A model generated the notes under the pieces. That model searched no databases and was not told the DNA's origin. It was given only the letters and a program-made list of their open reading frames with translations. The position numbers and the translations under genes are program-made. A stretch of DNA of 64,000 nt from Porticoccus sp963974675 (GTDB lineage: Bacteria; Pseudomonadota; Gammaproteobacteria; Pseudomonadales; Porticoccaceae), in assembly GCA_963974675.1 (NCBI GenBank), contig CAXBDQ010000006.1:1-64000 (forward strand), in the 5' to 3' direction. Below are positions 9,117 to 18,453 of the stretch, in pieces. Positions within the stretch are counted from its first letter, which is position 1. Every line of letters begins with the position of its first letter.

Positions 9117-10925
9117 TTATCTTGGTGCTCGCTTACGTTCGTTTTCAGTGAGCAATTTTTTGCGAAGGCGAATACTCTCTGGCGTAACCTCTACCAGCTC
9201 ATCCTCTTCAATAAATTCTAATGCTTGCTCCAGGGTATGAGTGATTGGCGGGGATAACGTTAATGCTTCATCAGTACCTGATGCACGCACGTTGGTCAAC
9301 TGCTTACCTTTAGTCGGATTAACAGGCAAATCATTGCTGCGCGAATGCAAACCAACAATTTGCCCCTCGTATACCTCGTTACCGGCACCCAGGAACAAAC
9401 GACCACGATCTTGTAGGTTAAACAGGCCAAAGGCCAGTGTTTTACCTTTCGTCATTGAAACCAGCACGCCGTTTTGACGTTTGGCAACTTCGCCCAGTTT
9501 AACGGGACCATAGTGATCAAAAATACTGGTCATAATGCCTGAGCCACTGGTCATAGTCAGAAAATGAGAGCGGAAGCCGATTAAACCACGGGAAGGCGCC
9601 ATAAACTCCAACCGAACACGTCCTTTGCCATCTGGCTCCATATTTGTCAGCTCAGCTTTACGCAGACCCAGCTCTTCCATAACCGAACCCTGATGCTGAT
9701 CCTCAACATCAATCACTACTTGTTCAAAAGGCTCGTGGCGCACACCATCTACTTCTTTTTGAATAACTTCAGGACGAGAAACACCCAGTTCAAAACCTTC
9801 TCGACGCATGCTTTCAATCAATACCGACAGGTGTAATTCACCGCGACCAGAAACAATAAACTTATCGGGACCCTCGCCTTGCTGTACTCGCAATGCAACA
9901 TTGTGGATCAGCTCTTGATCGAGGCGATCCTTGATATTACGTGAGGTCACAAACTTGCCTTCCAATCCAGCAAATGGTGAGTTGTTCACTTGAAAAGTCA
10001 TACTGACTGTTGGCTCATCAACACTCAAAGGAGGCAATGCTTCTGGGGTATCAGGATGACAAATAGTGTCAGAAATACCCAGCTTATCGACACCGGTAAT
10101 ACAAACGATATCGCCAGCTTCCGCATTTTCAACTGCCACACGCTCAAGGCCGTCATAACCCATTACCTGCAGAATTTTACCTTTACGCGTTTTACCCTCA
10201 CGATCAATCACAACCACTTGCTCGTTGGGCTTCATTCTTCCGCGTGCAATACGGCCAACACCAATAACACCCACATAGCTACTGTAGTCCAATGCACTGA
10301 TTTGCATTTGCAGCGGTCCTTCTGGATCCACCTCTGGAGCTTTTACCTTATCCACAATCAACTGGAACAATGGAGTCATATCATCAGCCATTTCATCCGG
10401 CTCCATACCGGCAATACCATTCAAGGCTGAGGTATAAATAACAGGGAAATCCAATTGCTCATCGGTAGCCCCCAAGCTGTCAAACAAATCAAACACCTGA
10501 TCCATTACCCAGTGAGGGCGGGCTCCGGGACGATCAATCTTGTTGACAACCAAAATGGGATTCAAACCCTGCTCAAAAGCCTTTTGCGTCACAAACCGTG
10601 TTTGCGGCATGGGGCCATCAACAGCATCGACCAACAACAGCACGCAATCCACCATGGAAAGCACCCGCTCAACTTCGCCACCAAAATCTGCGTGTCCAGG
10701 GGTGTCCACAATATTGATCCGGTAGTCATGCCACACGATCGCCGTGTTTTTGGCTAGAATGGTAATACCACGCTCTCGTTCCTGATCACTGGAGTCCATC
10801 ACACGCTCCGAACCCATACTTTTACGGTCAAGAGTGCCGGATTGTTCTAGCAATTTATCGACCAGGGTTGTTTTACCATGGTCAACGTGGGCAATGATGG
10901 CGATATTACGAAGGTTTTCGATCAC
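9117..10925 (-). CDS. typA: ribosome-associated translational GTPase TypA/BipA
   Basis: A 602-residue translational GTPase. The G1 motif AHVDHGKTT, G3 DTPGHADFGGEVER and G4 NKIDRP are intact, followed by EF-G-like domains II, III and V and the TypA-specific C-terminal domain. BipA binds the 70S ribosome and supports 50S assembly and growth at low temperature or under stress. The start codon is GTG, and the length matches the family (about 605). Confidence 0.98.
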   Translation of the reverse strand: MIENLRNIAIIAHVDHGKTTLVDKLLEQSGTLDRKSMGSERVMDSSDQERERGITILAKNTAIVWHDYRINIVDTPGHADFGGEVERVLSMVDCVLLLVDAVDGPMPQTRFVTQKAFEQGLNPILVVNKIDRPGARPHWVMDQVFDLFDSLGATDEQLDFPVIYTSALNGIAGMEPDEMADDMTPLFQLIVDKVKAPEVDPEGPLQMQISALDYSSYVGVIGVGRIARGRMKPNEQVVVIDREGKTRKGKILQVMGYDGLERVAVENAEAGDIVCITGVDKLGISDTICHPDTPEALPPLSVDEPTVSMTFQVNNSPFAGLEGKFVTSRNIKDRLDQELIHNVALRVQQGEGPDKFIVSGRGELHLSVLIESMRREGFELGVSRPEVIQKEVDGVRHEPFEQVVIDVEDQHQGSVMEELGLRKAELTNMEPDGKGRVRLEFMAPSRGLIGFRSHFLTMTSGSGIMTSIFDHYGPVKLGEVAKRQNGVLVSMTKGKTLAFGLFNLQDRGRLFLGAGNEVYEGQIVGLHSRSNDLPVNPTKGKQLTNVRASGTDEALTLSPPITHTLEQALEFIEEDELVEVTPESIRLRKKLLTENERKRAPR

Positions 10926-11024
10926 AGGATTAGTCCGGAGTTGGTCAAAAGGCGGGCATTATACTGACCCAGCCTTCTAGGAGATAGCAAAATTATCGAA
11001 AATACAGGTGGTTAACGATTAATT

Positions 11025-12473
11025 TCAGGGCCGATAGACCGCAACGTTATTAAAACCTTGATCTACCAATAGCTCAGCATGCAAACGGCTCATCACCCCT
11101 TTGTCGCAATACAATAAATAGCGTGTATCTAAGTTTAATTCCTTAAAGCGATTTTGGAGCGTAAAGAAGGGTATTTCTTGTACCTGGCTACCATTAAGCT
11201 TCAGCGGTCGCACAAACACCTCATCCGGGTGGCGAATATCCAGAATAATGGCGTGAGGTTGTGGTACCGCAAATATCTCAACATCTGCTAGCGGGGTATC
11301 ATCATCCATGACCTCGTCAATCGTCTGAACCCGCTTATTGGCTATAGCTCTCTCGAGCACCGCAAAATCGAAATTTTCTTCCTCTCCCGCCACACGCTCT
11401 TCTTTTGCTCTAGTCGTCGGTTTCTTTGAAATAACACCACAATATTCAGGCATATTGGCGGCAAACTGCTCTGTGCCAATTTTTCGTGCGACGTCAATGA
11501 TGTCGTTTTTATCAAATGTGATCAGGGGCCGCAGCACCAAAGTACTGGTTACTGAATCAATCACCGACAAATTAGCCAGCGTTTGACTCGATACCTGGGC
11601 AACACTTTCACCCGTCACCAACGCCTGCACTTCCATTTCTTCAGCTATCTGCGTTCCCGCCCGAAGCATCATACGTTTTAGCACAACACCCATTTGGGAG
11701 TTTTGAACATTACTAAGTATTTCGCCTATAACCTCATCAAAAGGCACGGTAATAAACCTGACCTTATGCGAGCCGCTATACTTATTCCAGAGATAAAATG
11801 CCACCTCCTTCACGCCAACCTCATGAGCTCTGCCGCCAAGATTAAAAAATAGAAAATGGGTACGTAACCCTCGCTTCATGGTGAGATAACTGGACACGGT
11901 GGAATCAAATCCACCCGAGATCAAGGATATAACGGAATCCTGAGTACCCAGAGGGAAACCGCCCAATCCTTGTGTCGTCTCCTCAATCACATAAAGCTGC
12001 TCTTGCCGTATTTCCAGCCTTACCGTCAGATCAGGATTCTTAAGCTTTACCCCCGACGCCAGAGATTGATGCAGCAAACCGCCCCCAACTTGACGCTCAA
12101 CATCATGGGAGCTGAACTCATGCTTTCCACTACGTTTTACACGAAGAACAAACGTTTTACCTTCAAGTTTATCTCGCCAAACGGACAGTGTTTTTTCTAA
12201 AATATGATCAAAGTCACCCATGGCAAAATGCTGCACCCGGGAAAAATTCGCAATCCCCGGCGTACGACCCAAAATATCCGCAACCTGGTTCGTAAGATCA
12301 ACATCATCGGGACCTTTAACTTCAATTTTATCCCAATCACGATCAACAATAACCGGCTCATTCAAAGTACGAAAAAGTCGTCGTAAATTATCGCGCAATT
12401 GGCGAGTCATACGCTGTCGAACAGGTGCGCTTTTAATGGTAATTTCAGGGAACAATTTAATAACAAAATGCAT
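11025..12473 (-). CDS. thiI: tRNA 4-thiouridine synthase ThiI
   Basis: A 482-residue protein with an N-terminal ferredoxin-like/THUMP region (about 1-165), a PP-loop adenylation domain (SGGFDST near 186-192) and a C-terminal rhodanese domain. The persulfide cysteine is C456 in YLLYCDKGV, and a partner cysteine is present near 345 (PEYCGV). ThiI adenylates tRNA U8 and inserts sulfur; long forms with the rhodanese tail can also supply sulfur for thiamine thiazole. It is divergent from glnA with about 380 bases between. Confidence 0.97.
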   Translation of the reverse strand: MHFVIKLFPEITIKSAPVRQRMTRQLRDNLRRLFRTLNEPVIVDRDWDKIEVKGPDDVDLTNQVADILGRTPGIANFSRVQHFAMGDFDHILEKTLSVWRDKLEGKTFVLRVKRSGKHEFSSHDVERQVGGGLLHQSLASGVKLKNPDLTVRLEIRQEQLYVIEETTQGLGGFPLGTQDSVISLISGGFDSTVSSYLTMKRGLRTHFLFFNLGGRAHEVGVKEVAFYLWNKYSGSHKVRFITVPFDEVIGEILSNVQNSQMGVVLKRMMLRAGTQIAEEMEVQALVTGESVAQVSSQTLANLSVIDSVTSTLVLRPLITFDKNDIIDVARKIGTEQFAANMPEYCGVISKKPTTRAKEERVAGEEENFDFAVLERAIANKRVQTIDEVMDDDTPLADVEIFAVPQPHAIILDIRHPDEVFVRPLKLNGSQVQEIPFFTLQNRFKELNLDTRYLLYCDKGVMSRLHAELLVDQGFNNVAVYRP

Positions 12474-12550
12474 GAAAACAGTCGCTTTTTAACAGAAAGG
12501 TGAGAAGCCGCCGATTATATTACAAATCGTGCAGCATTCCGCGTATTATA

Positions 12551-12628
12551 GGTGCCGCAAAAGTCGCACCATAAAGAAGCAGCGCTTAGATGCACCAATC
12601 TAGGGCTGCAACGCACTATATTGGTGCA
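12551..12628. promoter_or_regulatory. NtrC-binding sites upstream of glnA
   Basis: The best site is GCACTA-TAT-TGGTGC (12613-12627), one mismatch from the symmetric NtrC consensus GCACCA-N3-TGGTGC. An extra half site TGCACCA lies at 12591-12597, and a spaced inverted pair GGTGC...GCACC at 12551-12570. The main site is centred about 97 bases upstream of the start expected from the sigma-54 promoter at 12692, the normal distance for an NtrC enhancer. Confidence 0.8.
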
Positions 12629-12691
12629 ATATGGTTATTAAAAAGTATCTTTACACAGCCGCAACCTGTTGAATTTACTCAATCGACAGCC

Positions 12692-12706
12692 TGGCATAGC
12701 TTTTGC
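12692..12706 (+). promoter_or_regulatory. sigma-54 promoter of glnA
   Basis: TGGCAT-N5-TTGC with the invariant GG and GC spaced as required for -24/-12 recognition. Initiation would fall near 12717, giving a leader of about 140 bases. Together with the NtrC sites about 100 bases upstream this is the classic nitrogen-starvation promoter. Any additional sigma-70 promoter is not obvious to me. Confidence 0.85.
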
Positions 12707-12855
12707 TTTAAGTTTGCTATTAAAAGCTGGCCACTAGTTTGTTAAGACCCAGATAAGTCTTAACAAATTGGTGGCATGTAGAGTTTTATGTCTCTCCCTA
12801 CAAACCAGCCGACTTAACTTTAACTTCGATACTACATAATATTCGACATCCCTAA

Positions 12856-14271
12856 TTGGAGGAGCCAATGTCTAAGACCCTAACACTGCTCAAAGAAAGC
12901 GAAGCCCGCTGGGTTGATCTACGTTTTACCGATACAAAAGGTAAGGAGCAACACGTTTCTATACCCATCGGCGAAGTTGGCGACGACTTCTTTGAAGAGG
13001 GAAAAATGTTTGATGGTTCTTCTATAGAAGGCTGGAAAGGCATCAATGAATCAGACATGATTTTATTGCCTGATGACAGCACCGCCGTCCTTGACCCATT
13101 CACAGACGAACCCACAGTTATCGTTCGTTGCGATATTATCGAACCTGCCACTATGCAAGGTTATGAGCGTGATCCACGTTCTGTTGCAAAGCGTGCTGAA
13201 GAATTCCTCAAGGCAACAGGCCTTGGTGATACGGCATTTTTTGGCCCAGAGCCAGAATTTTTCGTATTTGACGACATAAAATGGGGAGCCGACATGAGCG
13301 GAGCCTTCTATAAAATTAATTCTGAAGAAGCCGCCTGGTCCTCTGGTGGCGACTATGCTGACGGCAACATGGGGCATCGTCCTGGGGTTAAAGGCGGCTA
13401 CTTCCCGGTACCACCTGTCGATAGCTTACATGATCTCCGCGCTGCCATGTGTTCTGCCATGGAACAAATGGGCTTGGAAATCGAAGTACATCACCACGAA
13501 GTGGGTACTGCCGGTCAATGTGAAATCGGGGTGAAATTCAACACTCTGGTAAACAAAGCCGACGAAGTTCAAATCCTTAAATATTGTGTTCACAATGTTG
13601 CCCATGCTTATGGCAAAACTGCGACCTTTATGCCCAAACCTATCGTTGGTGACAACGGTTCCGGTATGCACTGCCACCAATCTTTCTGGAAAGACGGCGT
13701 AAACACCTTCGCTGGTGACGGCTATGCAGGTCTGAGCGACACGGCTCTTTACTACATCGGCGGCATCATCAAGCACGCAAAAGCCCTTAATGCTTTTGCT
13801 AACGCATCTACCAATTCTTATAAGCGCCTGATCCCTGGCTTTGAAGCACCAGTAATGCTGGCCTACTCTGCACGCAACCGCTCAGCCTCCCTGCGGATTC
13901 CTTATGTAGCATCACCCAAGGGAAAACGTGTTGAAATACGCTTCGGCGATCCCACGGCAAACCCTTACCTGATGTTTGCTGCCATGCTGATGGCAGGTAT
14001 CGATGGCGTCCAGAACAAGATTCATCCTGGTGACCCTGCAGATAAAGATCTATACGACCTACCTGCTGAAGAAGCCGCAGCTATTCCGCAAGTTGCTGGC
14101 AGCTTACGTGAAGCACTGGAATGCTTGGACGGAGATCGTGAATTCCTGACAGCTGGCGGCGTTTTCTCTGATGACATGATCGATGCATACATCGAGCTGA
14201 AGATGCAAGAAGTTTACCGTGTTGAGCACACAACTCACCCCGTCGAATTCGATATGTACTACTCTGTATAA
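12856..14271 (+). CDS. glnA: glutamine synthetase type I
   Basis: A 471-residue class I-beta glutamine synthetase, which makes glutamine from glutamate, ammonia and ATP as a cytosolic dodecamer. Visible signatures are FDGSSIEGW near the N-terminus, the glutamate-loop/ATP-site segment KPIVGDNGSGMH, and the adenylylation site Tyr400 in LYDLPAEE. The tyrosine implies control by a GlnE-type adenylyltransferase (not in the window). A strong GGAGGAG precedes the ATG. Transcription is likely sigma-54/NtrC-driven, and a strong terminator follows directly. Confidence 0.99.
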   Translation: MEEPMSKTLTLLKESEARWVDLRFTDTKGKEQHVSIPIGEVGDDFFEEGKMFDGSSIEGWKGINESDMILLPDDSTAVLDPFTDEPTVIVRCDIIEPATMQGYERDPRSVAKRAEEFLKATGLGDTAFFGPEPEFFVFDDIKWGADMSGAFYKINSEEAAWSSGGDYADGNMGHRPGVKGGYFPVPPVDSLHDLRAAMCSAMEQMGLEIEVHHHEVGTAGQCEIGVKFNTLVNKADEVQILKYCVHNVAHAYGKTATFMPKPIVGDNGSGMHCHQSFWKDGVNTFAGDGYAGLSDTALYYIGGIIKHAKALNAFANASTNSYKRLIPGFEAPVMLAYSARNRSASLRIPYVASPKGKRVEIRFGDPTANPYLMFAAMLMAGIDGVQNKIHPGDPADKDLYDLPAEEAAAIPQVAGSLREALECLDGDREFLTAGGVFSDDMIDAYIELKMQEVYRVEHTTHPVEFDMYYSV

Positions 14272-14290
14272 GAGTTAACCTTTTCGAACA

Positions 14291-14328
14291 AAAAAGGCTG
14301 TGAAAGCAATTTCACAGCCTTTTTTTTG
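14291..14328 (+). terminator. rho-independent terminator of glnA
   Basis: A near-perfect hairpin, AAAAGGCTGTGAAA paired with its complement across a GCAA loop, ends in a run of eight T. It lies 20 bases after the glnA stop and should separate glnA from the glnLG genes for most transcripts. Confidence 0.93.
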
Positions 14329-14380
14329 CCTCCGATGCCTAGAGCTAGACCTTGCAACAAACAAACCTAATAAAAAACCC

Positions 14381-14408
14381 GTTTGTTATATGGAATAACA
14401 GGCTTTTT
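14381..14408 (+). terminator. possible second terminator-like hairpin
   Basis: GTTTGTTAT (14381-14389) pairs with ATAACAGGC (14395-14403), including two G-U pairs, followed by TTTTTCTTT. It is weaker than the preceding terminator and may be a back-up or part of the leader of the next gene. Confidence 0.35.
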
Positions 14409-14468
14409 CTTTGGTCTAATAAAAGCTAGTCTTAAGCTAGTAACACCAAAACAGACACCTTGGAGAAC

Positions 14469-15008
14469 ATGGCCGTGATCAAAAGAACCCAGCTACTTTG
14501 TGCCCTGCTCAGTTTAAGCATAGCCTGTTATGTCACAGCGGAGGTTTACCGGGTGATAAATGAGAACGGCACTGTCACCTATACCGACAACCCGCCTGCC
14601 GGTGACCCCTCAGTTGAATCGGTCGATCTTCCCACTATCAATACCCAACCCGCACCGACTATTCCAACAACGGAGAAAAAGGCAGCGGCAGAAGAGCAAA
14701 CGGGCTATCAAAAAATTGCCATTCTAACTCCCGCCCAGGGCACCACGATTCCCCCCGGACATGAAGAGGTCACCGTCCAGATAGCTTTAACACCGGCATT
14801 GCAGACTGGCCACTTGGTCCAACTTTTGTTTAACGGGCAACACTACGGCCCTCCATCGTCCTCAACCACGTTCCATATAGGTTCACTGATCCGAGGAGAA
14901 CACAGCATCAAGGCCCACATTTTGGACAGTAAAAACAATATTGTTGGGCAATCTAACAGCATCACCATTTACGTTAAACGCCACTCAATCCAGCGCAACA
15001 CAAACTAA
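14469..15008 (+). CDS. DUF4124 domain-containing exported protein
   Basis: About 179 residues, with a signal peptide (hydrophobic stretch about 9-24, cleavage likely after VTA) and then a DUF4124 motif: EVYRVINENGTVTYTDNPP. A proline/threonine-rich linker leads to a C-terminal beta-rich domain (about 85-170) that looks Ig-like. Function is unknown. Proteins of this kind commonly sit between glnA and glnL in pseudomonads and relatives, so it is a conserved neighbour. The start is uncertain: TTG at 14460, ATG at 14469 and GTG at 14475 share one GGAG at 14462; the GTG has the best spacing, the ATG is the conventional choice. Confidence 0.85.
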   Translation: MAVIKRTQLLCALLSLSIACYVTAEVYRVINENGTVTYTDNPPAGDPSVESVDLPTINTQPAPTIPTTEKKAAAEEQTGYQKIAILTPAQGTTIPPGHEEVTVQIALTPALQTGHLVQLLFNGQHYGPPSSSTTFHIGSLIRGEHSIKAHILDSKNNIVGQSNSITIYVKRHSIQRNTN

Positions 15009-15022
15009 CCCTCTCCTCCAGC

Positions 15023-15039
15023 AGCACCAAATTGGTGCA
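15023..15039. promoter_or_regulatory. perfect NtrC-binding dyad upstream of glnL
   Basis: GCACCA-AAT-TGGTGC (15024-15038) is a perfect inverted repeat matching the NtrC consensus. It lies directly after the DUF4124 gene stop and about 105 bases upstream of the start expected from the sigma-54 promoter at 15111. It could also let NtrC limit its own read-through expression, as reported for the E. coli glnL promoter. Confidence 0.85.
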
Positions 15040-15071
15040 ACCTAGAAATACTTCTACTAAACTCATAAGCA

Positions 15072-15093
15072 AAGCCCCCTAAAGACGGGGCTT
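15072..15093 (+). terminator. hairpin after the DUF4124 gene
   Basis: AAGCCCC (15072-15078) pairs with GGGGCTT (15087-15093) across eight bases. The stem is strong but no T-run follows, so termination would be weak or factor-dependent. It lies between the NtrC dyad and the sigma-54 promoter and may insulate glnL from upstream transcription. Confidence 0.45.
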
Positions 15094-15110
15094 GTCACCC
15101 CAAAAAAAAT

Positions 15111-15125
15111 TGGCCTATAAATTGC
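15111..15125 (+). promoter_or_regulatory. sigma-54 promoter of glnLG
   Basis: TGGCCT-N5-TTGC with correct -24/-12 spacing, initiating near 15136, about 78 bases before the glnL ATG. The NtrC dyad lies at enhancer distance upstream. This gives glnLG a nitrogen-controlled promoter of its own, separate from that of glnA. Confidence 0.75.
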
Positions 15126-15213
15126 TTGCACTAAAATATAGGTTAATTGCACGCAAACTTAGTAACACAGAACCATAACAGGGCATAACCTGAATAGGGC
15201 TGCTGACAATCCC

Positions 15214-16293
15214 ATGACAGAAGAGCAACTACATCATTTATTACTGGATAGCCTAAATACTGCCGTTATTTTGCTAAATAACGAGCTGGAAATATGCTAC
15301 ACCAACCCAGCAGCCGAAAGCCTGCTGGCTATTAGTGCAATTCGGCTCTACGGCACGCCGATATCCCTTTTATTTGACGCCTCTGACAGCAACCTTAAAT
15401 CCCTAGGCGAAGAGGCCATTAAAACCAACCGACCTTTTACCCAGAGGCAAGCGACCTTAACCCTAACTGATCACACCAATATCACTGTTGACCTAACAGC
15501 CACACCTCTTCAAACCGAGGCCAATAAGATGTTGTTAGTAGAAATGCAGCCTATGGACAGACTGATGAGAATCAACCGGGAAGAAGCCCTCATTTCAACT
15601 CATGACACCACACAAAACCTTGTCCGCGGGTTGGCTCATGAGATCAAAAATCCCCTAGGCGGTATCCGGGGCGCTGCCCAATTGCTTTCCGAAGACCTAA
15701 ACAACCAACCAGAATTACGTGAATTTACAGACATTATTTCTGCTGAAACTGACCGCCTATGTAAACTGGTTGACCGCTTGCTCGGACCAAATACCCTTCC
15801 ACAATTCGCGCCTGTAAATATCCACGAAGTTCTAGAACATGTAGCCGCATTAGCCGAAACAGAAACACGAGGCAGTATTCATATTGAACGGAGTTACGAC
15901 CCCAGCATTCCGGAAATAAATGGTGACCGGGGACAGCTTATCCAAGCATTATTGAATGTTGTTCGCAACGCCATTCAAGCTCTCAAGAACTGCTCTCAGC
16001 CAAAACCAACCATCTGGCTCAAAACCCGAATTAAACGACACTTTACTATCGGAAAAATACACCACAAGGTCGTTTGCCGAATCGATATCATGGATAACGG
16101 CGCGGGCATCCCCGAAGAGCTTATTGATCGAATTTTCTTCCCCATGGTTAGTGGCCGTGTGGACGGCAGCGGGTTGGGCTTACCCATTGCCCAATCTGCC
16201 ATTCACCTTCATCACGGATTGATCGAATGTGACAACCGCACTGGGGAAACCCGATTTTCATTGTACTTACCCCTTGATAGACAACCTGGATAG
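15214..16293 (+). CDS. glnL: nitrogen regulation sensor histidine kinase NtrB (NRII)
   Basis: A 359-residue soluble two-component kinase. Residues about 8-115 form a PAS-like domain. The phosphorylated histidine is H142 in LAHEIKNPLGG. The ATP-binding domain follows with the N box (LLNVVRNAIQAL), G1 box (DNGAGIP) and a G2-like GSGLGLPIA. NtrB phosphorylates NtrC when nitrogen is scarce and is switched to phosphatase by PII. There is no membrane segment, as expected. It is followed after 4 bases by glnG. Confidence 0.97.
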   Translation: MTEEQLHHLLLDSLNTAVILLNNELEICYTNPAAESLLAISAIRLYGTPISLLFDASDSNLKSLGEEAIKTNRPFTQRQATLTLTDHTNITVDLTATPLQTEANKMLLVEMQPMDRLMRINREEALISTHDTTQNLVRGLAHEIKNPLGGIRGAAQLLSEDLNNQPELREFTDIISAETDRLCKLVDRLLGPNTLPQFAPVNIHEVLEHVAALAETETRGSIHIERSYDPSIPEINGDRGQLIQALLNVVRNAIQALKNCSQPKPTIWLKTRIKRHFTIGKIHHKVVCRIDIMDNGAGIPEELIDRIFFPMVSGRVDGSGLGLPIAQSAIHLHHGLIECDNRTGETRFSLYLPLDRQPG

Positions 16294-16297
16294 ATAG

Positions 16298-17716
16298 ATG
16301 GATAAACGAACAGTTTGGATTGTTGACGATGACCGCTCTATCCGCTGGGTCATGGAAAAGGCGCTAGCCCGAGCTGAACTTAAAGTCACCAGTTTTGAGA
16401 ACGCAAGCGAGCTTCTTCTCCAACTCGACAAAACATTGCCTGACACTATTATCAGTGATATTCGGATGCCCGGGATTGATGGCCTGCAATTATTAAAAAA
16501 AATTCATACCTCCAAGCCATCACTTCCGGTAATTATCACCACGGCTCACTCGGACCTCGACAGCGCAGTAGCAGCCTACCAAGGTGGAGCTTTCGAATAC
16601 CTACCCAAACCCTTTGATATTGATGAGCTAATCGCAGTAACACAGCGGGCCATCAATTTCGCCCAAGAACAAAAAACAGAACACATAAAAGAAAGTGACA
16701 TCGCCGACATCAGCGACGAAATCATTGGGGAAGCCCCTGCTATGCAGGAAGTTTTCCGTGCCATAGGTCGCCTTTCCCATTCAAATATTACTGTTTTAAT
16801 TAATGGCGAATCTGGTACAGGAAAAGAGCTGGTTGCCAAGGCACTACATGACAACAGCCCGAGAAAAAATAATCGATTTATTGCCCTCAACATGGCGGCA
16901 ATTCCCCATGATCTAATTGAGTCCGAACTATTTGGCCATGAGAAAGGCGCCTTCACTGGAGCAACCCAACGCCGCGAAGGCCGTTTTCAACAAGCGGATG
17001 GAGGTACGCTGTTTCTCGATGAAATCGGAGATATGCCCCCAGAGGCTCAAACCCGCTTACTGCGCGTTTTGGCAAATGGTGAATTCTATCTTGTAGGTGG
17101 CCACACCCCCTCCAAAGTGGACGTTCGAATCATTGCGGCAACCCACCAAAATCTTGAACAATTGGTAGCAGAAAATCGTTTTCGGGAGGATCTTTTCCAT
17201 CGCCTAAATGTTATTCGTATTCATTTACCGACGCTTGCCGATCGCAGGGAAGATATTCCAAGACTTATGCAGCACTTCCTCCAGAGAGCCGCTAAAGAAT
17301 TAGAAACAGAAACAAAGACCTTGTCACCAGAAGCGAAAAAGCACCTGACCATGCTTCCCTGGGAAGGCAATGTCCGTCAACTGGAAAATGCCTGCCGCTG
17401 GCTCACTGTCATGGCCTCGGGTCGAGAGGTCCACATTGACGACCTACCGCCAGAGTTTATGGAGCACTCCGTTGAAAAACCGGTCATCGCCAACTCATGG
17501 GAGCAACAATTGCGAAACTGGGCAGACAATGAACTCGCTAACGGTAAACATGACATTCTCACTACGGCAGTACCAACTTTTGAACGCGCGCTCATTGAAA
17601 CTGCACTTTCTCACACAAACGGGCGCAAAAAAGATGCCGCAGAACTTCTTGGCTGGGGTAGAAACACGCTCACCCGAAAATTGAAAGAATTGGGTATGGG
17701 AGAAGATGAAGAGTAA
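16298..17716 (+). CDS. glnG: nitrogen regulation response regulator NtrC (NRI)
   Basis: A 472-residue sigma-54 activator. The receiver domain has acidic residues D10-D12 and phosphorylated D54 (ISDIRMPG). The AAA+ domain carries Walker A GESGTGKE (170-177), the sigma-54 contact loop GAFTGA (217-222) and Walker B TLFLDEIGD. The Fis-type helix-turn-helix at the C-terminus is intact (GRKKDAAELLGWGRNTLTRKL). Its likely targets in this window are the dyads upstream of glnA, glnL and amtB. A GC-rich hairpin at 17734-17750 without a T-run follows the stop. Confidence 0.98.
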   Translation: MDKRTVWIVDDDRSIRWVMEKALARAELKVTSFENASELLLQLDKTLPDTIISDIRMPGIDGLQLLKKIHTSKPSLPVIITTAHSDLDSAVAAYQGGAFEYLPKPFDIDELIAVTQRAINFAQEQKTEHIKESDIADISDEIIGEAPAMQEVFRAIGRLSHSNITVLINGESGTGKELVAKALHDNSPRKNNRFIALNMAAIPHDLIESELFGHEKGAFTGATQRREGRFQQADGGTLFLDEIGDMPPEAQTRLLRVLANGEFYLVGGHTPSKVDVRIIAATHQNLEQLVAENRFREDLFHRLNVIRIHLPTLADRREDIPRLMQHFLQRAAKELETETKTLSPEAKKHLTMLPWEGNVRQLENACRWLTVMASGREVHIDDLPPEFMEHSVEKPVIANSWEQQLRNWADNELANGKHDILTTAVPTFERALIETALSHTNGRKKDAAELLGWGRNTLTRKLKELGMGEDEE

Positions 17717-17847
17717 AACAAGAAATGACGCTGCCCCAAATAACTTGGGGGCGAGTAGATTCCAATTTAAGTCAACGGCTCTGATAGAAGCGTAGGAGAA
17801 CTCACATAAAAACCTGTGGCTACAGCGGCAGCCACAGGAACAAACGC

Positions 17848-18363
17848 TTAGTGGGTTATAGCTTCTGGCGCTTTACCCTTTAGCTTTCCTTCTTCTACCG
17901 CCTTGGCAAACAATAGATCAAAGTTAACCGGCGGAATCATCAGTGCAGGGAAGCTGCCTTTAAGAACAACACTATCAACAGCTTCTCTCACATAAGGAAA
18001 CAACGTTGATGGGCACAGCGTGTTGAGCAATTGTGCCAACTGCTGCCCTTCGACACCCTGTACTGCAAAAATTCCCGCCTGATGAACTTCGATAAGGTAA
18101 ATCGTATCATCGCCATCCTTCACGGTTACCGTCAGAGATAATTCAACCTCGTAGTTATCACCACCAAGTTTTGTCGTAGACAGCGCTATATCCTGACTAA
18201 TTGCCGGCTTCACCTTTTTCTGAAAAGCAGCTGGCCCCATAGGGGTCTCAAAGGATAAGTCCTTCAGATAAATACGCTGTACCGCAAACTTTGGCGAACT
18301 TTTTTGCTCTTGCTGCCCGCCTTGCTCATTGCCAGCTTCCGGTTGATTATTTTCTTCTGTCAT
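17848..18363 (-). CDS. secB: protein-export chaperone SecB
   Basis: About 171 residues; a tetrameric cytosolic chaperone that keeps preproteins unfolded and delivers them to SecA. The typical segments FAVQRIYLKDLSFETP and the late CPSTLFPYVREAV are present. I place the start at the ATG at 18363, giving MTEENNQ; the longer reading frame begins with a TTG at 18381. The first 25 residues are an acidic, Gln-rich extension. The gene is 90 bases downstream of the rhodanese gene, a common pairing (yibN-secB). Confidence 0.96.
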   Translation of the reverse strand: MTEENNQPEAGNEQGGQQEQKSSPKFAVQRIYLKDLSFETPMGPAAFQKKVKPAISQDIALSTTKLGGDNYEVELSLTVTVKDGDDTIYLIEVHQAGIFAVQGVEGQQLAQLLNTLCPSTLFPYVREAVDSVVLKGSFPALMIPPVNFDLLFAKAVEEGKLKGKAPEAITH

Positions 18364-18453
18364 ATCCTTACTCTTCCTCAAAATATTCTATCAAGTTTCA
18401 CACTATAGTTCGGGTTCAACAACTCTTTACCCCGAACTCACCCGAAAAATTCT

